A DNA stretch of 64,000 bases from Halomonas alkaliantarctica (GTDB lineage Bacteria; Pseudomonadota; Gammaproteobacteria; Pseudomonadales; Halomonadaceae). Below, in pieces: positions 60,153 through 64,000 of the stretch; within the stretch, counting starts at the first letter, position 1, and every line of letters starts with the position of its first letter. A program made the translations under genes and the position numbers. The notes under the pieces are model-generated. The model was not told the DNA's origin and did no database searches. It saw only the letters and a list, made by a program, of their open reading frames with translations. The stretch is taken from NCBI RefSeq assembly GCF_029854215.1, contig NZ_CP122961.1:2418001-2482000 (forward strand). Direction: 5' to 3'.

Positions 60153-61169
60153 ATGAAGATCCTACGCTATCTGCTGACAGCGACATCGCTACTGCCCGCT
60201 TCTTACGCGATGGCCGATGCCACCAATTATCCCGTGAACTTAACCAACTGCGGTGTAGAGATAAGCGTTGCATCAGCACCCGAGCAAACGGTAACAGTGG
60301 GCCAATCAGCCACAGAGATTCTCTACTCGCTAGGGTTAGCTGATAGAGTGAATGGCACCTCGGTTTGGTTTAATCCGGTTCTTCCCCAATTTGCTGAGGC
60401 TAATGCCGAGATCGAGCGAATTGCCAACGACGACCCGAGCTTCGAGGCCGTGGTCAATAAGCGCCCTGATCTGGTGGCGGTACAGTACGAGTGGCACGTG
60501 GGCCCCACCGGCAGCGTGGCCAGCCGGGATCAGTTTCATGAGCTGGGCATCAACACTTACGTCATGCCCGCCGATTGCGACACCAAGGATAACTCTACCG
60601 GTGGCGATGGTACCCGCACCGCCGCCTTCTCGACGGAGTCCATCTATAAAGGGATCACCGAGTTAGCCGAGATCTACGATGTTCAAGACGCTGGCGAGGC
60701 GCTGATAGCCGACCTTACCGCCCGCGAACAGCGCGCTATCGACTTGGCGAGCAGCCTTGATTTAGCGGAAGACTTGTCGGCGGCATTCTGGTTTTCATCG
60801 ACAGATCTGGGAGTTAGCCCTTTCGTGGCGGGGCAACTGGGGGCACCGGGGTATATGATGGAAAAACTCGGCATTCGTAATGTCATCGAGTCTGACGAAG
60901 AGTGGCCCACGGTGGGCTGGGAAAGCATCGCCAGAGCAGACCCCGATGTGCTTGTTATCGCCAGTATGGATCGCCGCCGTTTTCCCGCTGATGACATTGA
61001 AGCAAAACGTGAGTTTTTACGCAGCGACCCGGTCACCCGCGAGATGAGCGCGGTTAAAAATAACCGTATCGTCGAGATGGACGCCCACGCCATGAGCGCC
61101 ACTATGCGCACTATTTACGGCCTTGAAACACTTGCCGAGGCACTATCCAATATGTCGTTTAACGAATGA
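60153..61169 (+). CDS. BtuF/FecB-type periplasmic binding protein
   Basis: 338 residues: signal peptide to about residue 20 (LLPASYAMADA), then the TroA/BtuF-like fold with VGQSATEILYSLGLADRVNG, NKRPDLVAVQ, and WESIARADPDVLVIASMDRR. ATG 60153 has GGAAG about 8 bases upstream. It starts an operon with FecCD permease and ATPase. Its neighbour, the cob cluster, suggests a corrinoid; a metal-chelate ligand is the alternative, supported by the Zur-like site. Confidence 0.88.
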   Translation: MKILRYLLTATSLLPASYAMADATNYPVNLTNCGVEISVASAPEQTVTVGQSATEILYSLGLADRVNGTSVWFNPVLPQFAEANAEIERIANDDPSFEAVVNKRPDLVAVQYEWHVGPTGSVASRDQFHELGINTYVMPADCDTKDNSTGGDGTRTAAFSTESIYKGITELAEIYDVQDAGEALIADLTAREQRAIDLASSLDLAEDLSAAFWFSSTDLGVSPFVAGQLGAPGYMMEKLGIRNVIESDEEWPTVGWESIARADPDVLVIASMDRRRFPADDIEAKREFLRSDPVTREMSAVKNNRIVEMDAHAMSATMRTIYGLETLAEALSNMSFNE

Positions 61170-62230
61170 GCATAGCGCTAACGAGGGCTACCTCCGCGCG
61201 CTTCGGGTTGCGTTGGCTATGGATAACGCCGCTGGTGCTGGTTACAGCGCTGATCGCGGGCACGGCCATCGGTGAGACACCGATTCCTGTGGATACCATT
61301 TTGAAAGTGCTCGCCAATCAGCTTTTAGGCGCCGATTACGCGGTTGACCGCATCGACGCGGGCATTATCTGGAACTATCGCCTCAGCCGCGCCGTGGTCG
61401 CCGCCTGTTGCGGAACCAGCCTGGCCCTGGCGGGAGTCGTGCTGCAGGCGCTGTTGCGCAACCCCCTGGCCGATCCTTACTTGATGGGCATTTCCGCCGG
61501 AGCCTCTACGGGTGCCGTTGCGGTGGCAGTTGCAGGCTTAGGCGCAGGGGCGCTTTCGCTCTCCCTGGGTGCCTTTGTGGGCGCCCTGCTATCCTTTGGC
61601 ATTGTGGTGATGCTCGCCCATGCAGCCAACAGCGGTGTGGGTGGCGGGCGTGGCGTTCAGGCCGCAGGGGCGATTATTCTGGCAGGCATTGCAGGCTCGC
61701 AGCTGTTCAATGCGCTGACCGCTTTTATCATTACCACGTCAGCGAGCGCCGAGCAGGCGCGGGGCATCATGTTCTGGCTGATGGGCAATCTATCCGGGGT
61801 GCGCTGGGCCGATGTAACCTTGGCGGTACCTGCTGCGCTGTTCGGGCTGCTGGTTTGCCTGTGGCACCGGCGCTCCCTGGATGCGTTTACCTTCGGCGCC
61901 GACAGTGCCGCCTCCATGGGCATCGCCGTGCGCCCGGTGCGTGGCATGCTGATTATCGCCATGGCACTGGTCACGGCCGTGATGGTGTCTATCGTGGGAG
62001 CCATCGGCTTTGTTGGCCTGGTGATCCCCCACGCCATGCGTTTTATCGTCGGTAGCCGCCATACCCGGCTGGTACCGGCCACGGCCTTGGCTGGTGCGGT
62101 GTTTTTGATCGGCTCGGATATTCTTTCCCGGGTGCTGGTCTCCGGCCAAGTACTCCCTATCGGGGTGATTACCTCACTGATCGGCGCGCCTGCTTTTGCG
62201 TTTATTCTGGTTCGCGGCAAGAGGTCTTAA
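61166..62230 (+). CDS. FecCD/BtuC-family permease
   Basis: 354 residues with nine to ten membrane helices. NYRLSRAVVAACCGTSLALAG and LLRNPLADPYLMGISAGAS near residues 70-115 and VGLVIPHAMRFIVGSRHTRLVP late in the protein (each partly quoted) mark the family. Start overlaps the binding-protein stop by 4 bases. Confidence 0.95.
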   Translation: MSIALTRATSARFGLRWLWITPLVLVTALIAGTAIGETPIPVDTILKVLANQLLGADYAVDRIDAGIIWNYRLSRAVVAACCGTSLALAGVVLQALLRNPLADPYLMGISAGASTGAVAVAVAGLGAGALSLSLGAFVGALLSFGIVVMLAHAANSGVGGGRGVQAAGAIILAGIAGSQLFNALTAFIITTSASAEQARGIMFWLMGNLSGVRWADVTLAVPAALFGLLVCLWHRRSLDAFTFGADSAASMGIAVRPVRGMLIIAMALVTAVMVSIVGAIGFVGLVIPHAMRFIVGSRHTRLVPATALAGAVFLIGSDILSRVLVSGQVLPIGVITSLIGAPAFAFILVRGKRS

Positions 62231-62994
62231 TGCGATTAACGGCTGAAAAGCTTGCTTGGTCAGTGCACGGCACGCCACTGCTTGCTGACGTCAATCTTAC
62301 CGTCGAGCCCGGCCAAACCTTTGGCCTGGTGGGGCCGAACGGCTCTGGGAAAACTTCCCTGCTGCGCCTGTTGGCAGGCTTGAACAAACCCAAGTCTGGC
62401 CGGGTGCTGGTTGACCACCAGCCAATGCACACCCTCAAGCAACGGGCAATCGCCCAGTCCATCGCTCTGGTGGAACAGCAGGCCGAAACTACCGACCGCA
62501 TTACCGTGCGCCAGGTGGTCTCACTGGGCCGCACCCCCTTCCTTTCCGCGCTGCGCCCCTGGTCGATGGAAGACGATGCCATCGTGGCGCAGGCGCTGCG
62601 CGACGTTGATATGGCGCATATGACGGATCGTCTTTGGCATACCCTGTCGGGCGGCGAACGCCAGCGCGTGCATATTGCCAGGGCGCTGGCACAACAGCCT
62701 AAAATTCTGTTATTGGATGAACCCACCAACCATCTAGATATTCGCCACCAGCTGTCGATTCTTGAATTGGTCAGGCAACTACCAATCACGGTAGTTATCT
62801 CACTGCATGACCTTAACCAAGCCATGGAGTGTGACCGTATCGGCGTGATGGACGGCGGCCGCTTGATCGATAGCGGCCAGCCCCAAGACGTACTCACCCC
62901 CAACAGGCTAGAGCAAACGTTTGGTGTGCATGCGCGAATGATCGACGACCCTGCCGATGGCAAGCAGATAATGCTTTTTCGGAGTGCTATTTAA
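62230..62994 (+). CDS. BtuD/FecE-type ABC ATPase
   Basis: 254 residues: Walker A GPNGSGKTSLLRLL, signature LSGGERQRVHIARAL, Walker B ILLLDEPTNHLD and H-loop VISLHDLNQAM. Start shares bases with the permease stop (TAATG). Last gene of the importer operon; convergent with the Yip1-family gene. Confidence 0.95.
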   Translation: MRLTAEKLAWSVHGTPLLADVNLTVEPGQTFGLVGPNGSGKTSLLRLLAGLNKPKSGRVLVDHQPMHTLKQRAIAQSIALVEQQAETTDRITVRQVVSLGRTPFLSALRPWSMEDDAIVAQALRDVDMAHMTDRLWHTLSGGERQRVHIARALAQQPKILLLDEPTNHLDIRHQLSILELVRQLPITVVISLHDLNQAMECDRIGVMDGGRLIDSGQPQDVLTPNRLEQTFGVHARMIDDPADGKQIMLFRSAI

Positions 62995-63027
62995 GCTAGC
63001 GCCAGTATCAAGCGCTACGGCGTCCAT

Positions 63028-63639
63028 TCATCGGAAAAAATGCCAAACCACGCTGTGATCCGTGCCCATACTCCACAGAAGCACAATCACCACGAGCAGC
63101 GCCTCCAGTACCAAAACACCGATACCGAGCGTCGTTGTTGACAGTATAAACCCGCGCTCATGGCTGATACCCAAAAAGCTGGGGGTTCCCTTATAGAGTA
63201 GATAGGCGCTGTAGAGCAGCCCGATCACCATACCCAGCACACAAAACCAGAAAGCCGGATAGAGGGCAAAAACGCCACACAGGAACATCGGTGTCGCAAT
63301 ATAACCCGCGAAGATAATACAGTCGCGGCGGCTAGGTCGGTTCTCAATTCGGCGAGCCATCCAATGGATCATGCTGCCCACAATACCCACTGCCACTAGC
63401 ATCAGCGCATAAAAAGCCACGCCTAAGGCGATACCGTTGGCAAGAGAGACTTTATAGGTTGCCGAGCCACCGTAAGTCCAGCCTACCTGGGTGGTGCCTA
63501 TCAGGGCACAGACAACAGGAACGGCAGCGAGTAACAGAACATGGTGAGCATAGAGATGACTAACAGACTCATGCTCCTCGCTGATTTTATACCACTCCCG
63601 TTCAGGATGATGGAGAAGCCCCCAAACATGATTGACCAT
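63028..63639 (-). CDS. Yip1-family membrane protein
   Basis: 203 residues with five membrane helices; NHVWGLLHHPEREWYKISEE at the N-terminus and a SAYLLYKGTPSFLGIS loop match the DUF1282/Yip1 family of inner membrane proteins. AGGTCG precedes the ATG weakly. Function in bacteria unknown. Confidence 0.88.
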   Translation of the reverse strand: MVNHVWGLLHHPEREWYKISEEHESVSHLYAHHVLLLAAVPVVCALIGTTQVGWTYGGSATYKVSLANGIALGVAFYALMLVAVGIVGSMIHWMARRIENRPSRRDCIIFAGYIATPMFLCGVFALYPAFWFCVLGMVIGLLYSAYLLYKGTPSFLGISHERGFILSTTTLGIGVLVLEALLVVIVLLWSMGTDHSVVWHFFR

Positions 63640-63806
63640 AACGACCTCCCGTTTTTGTAATCACGCTATTGTTAGGGTCAGACGCTGATTAATCGGATCA
63701 ACAAGGTTCCGAATCATTTTTAGTGTAGAACACAAAATCATTTTCGGATGTGAGGATTTTTCTTTGCTAAGGTGAGTGGTTAAATCTATTCATTATTGGG
63801 GTTCAT

Positions 63807-64000
63807 ATGCGCATCCTGTTCACCGGCGGCAGTGGCAAGGCTGGCCGTCATGCAACCGCTTATCTTCGCGATCAAGGCCACCGCGTCACCAATCTGGACT
63901 GGGCCACATCTGATGTACCCGGTATTGCTACCCTGAAAACCGATCTGACCGATGCTGGGCAAGTGTTTAATGCGTGCCAGGCCTACGCTGGGTTCGATGA
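63807..64000 (+). CDS. NAD(P)-dependent epimerase/dehydrogenase, 5' part
   Basis: The first 64 codons are seen and the frame runs off the window. MRILFTGGSGKAGRHATAYL is the extended-SDR Rossmann motif T-G-G-x-G-x-x-G, and NLDWATSDVPGIATLKTDLTD follows with the acidic adenosine-binding residue. Function beyond the fold cannot be told. The 167-base gap before it shows no clear element. Confidence 0.85.
   Translation, partial: MRILFTGGSGKAGRHATAYLRDQGHRVTNLDWATSDVPGIATLKTDLTDAGQVFNACQAYAGFD

Noticed and set aside
1..64000. tRNA, rRNA or CRISPR arrays
   Set aside because: I looked for T-loop-like GGTTCGAATCC motifs and regularly spaced direct repeats and saw none; short or degenerate cases could be missed by eye.

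Overview
The window looks like a chromosomal segment of a moderately halophilic gammaproteobacterium of the Halomonadaceae (Halomonas/Vreelandella type). This rests on gene content and protein style: acidic soluble proteins, a full aerobic cobalamin pathway, a RhlE-type helicase, and many LysE, AraC and LacI systems. No rRNA or tRNA gene was seen, so the genus is an inference.

Layout. 1-2.8 kb: peptide use (end of a dipeptide ABC ATPase, LysR regulator, Xaa-Pro dipeptidase). 2.9-9.2 kb: an OmpW-like porin, then a flavin monooxygenase and a butanediol-type dehydrogenase behind a sigma-54 promoter, with the likely enhancer-binding activator divergent. 9.3-12.6 kb: MoxR/VWA pair and a RidA protein. 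12.5-14 kb: cobQ, apart from the other cob genes. 14.1-19.9 kb: a LacI-controlled ABC importer with a cytoplasmic phosphodiesterase, probably for an organophosphorus compound. 19.9-31.7 kb: an Ada-like protein, glutaminase, exporters, SPFH/NfeD membrane proteins and three AraC-type regulators.

32-43.9 kb is the accessory part. It holds a run of small minus-strand genes, a SoxR/VOC pair with a textbook SoxR box, a DEAD-box helicase facing a Rho paralogue that lacks its RNA-binding domain, two decayed transposase relics, a frameshifted HEPN-like gene, attC-like sites, a two-gene cassette of unknown function with a palindromic operator, and a tandem palindromic repeat.

43.9-59.8 kb is an oxygen-dependent cobalamin cluster. 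chlID-cobO-cobB-cobW-cobN-cobG-cobH-cobI-cobJ run on the minus strand with overlapping ends. cobK sits alone on the plus strand, and cobL-cobE-cobM-cobF continue on the minus strand. The cobL and cobK start codons overlap. Cobalt insertion appears to use CobN with a single fused AAA+/VWA protein instead of CobS/CobT. 60.1-63 kb is a divergent BtuFCD/FecBCD-type importer with a Zur-like palindrome upstream. The window ends with a Yip1-family protein and the start of an NAD-dependent epimerase/dehydrogenase.
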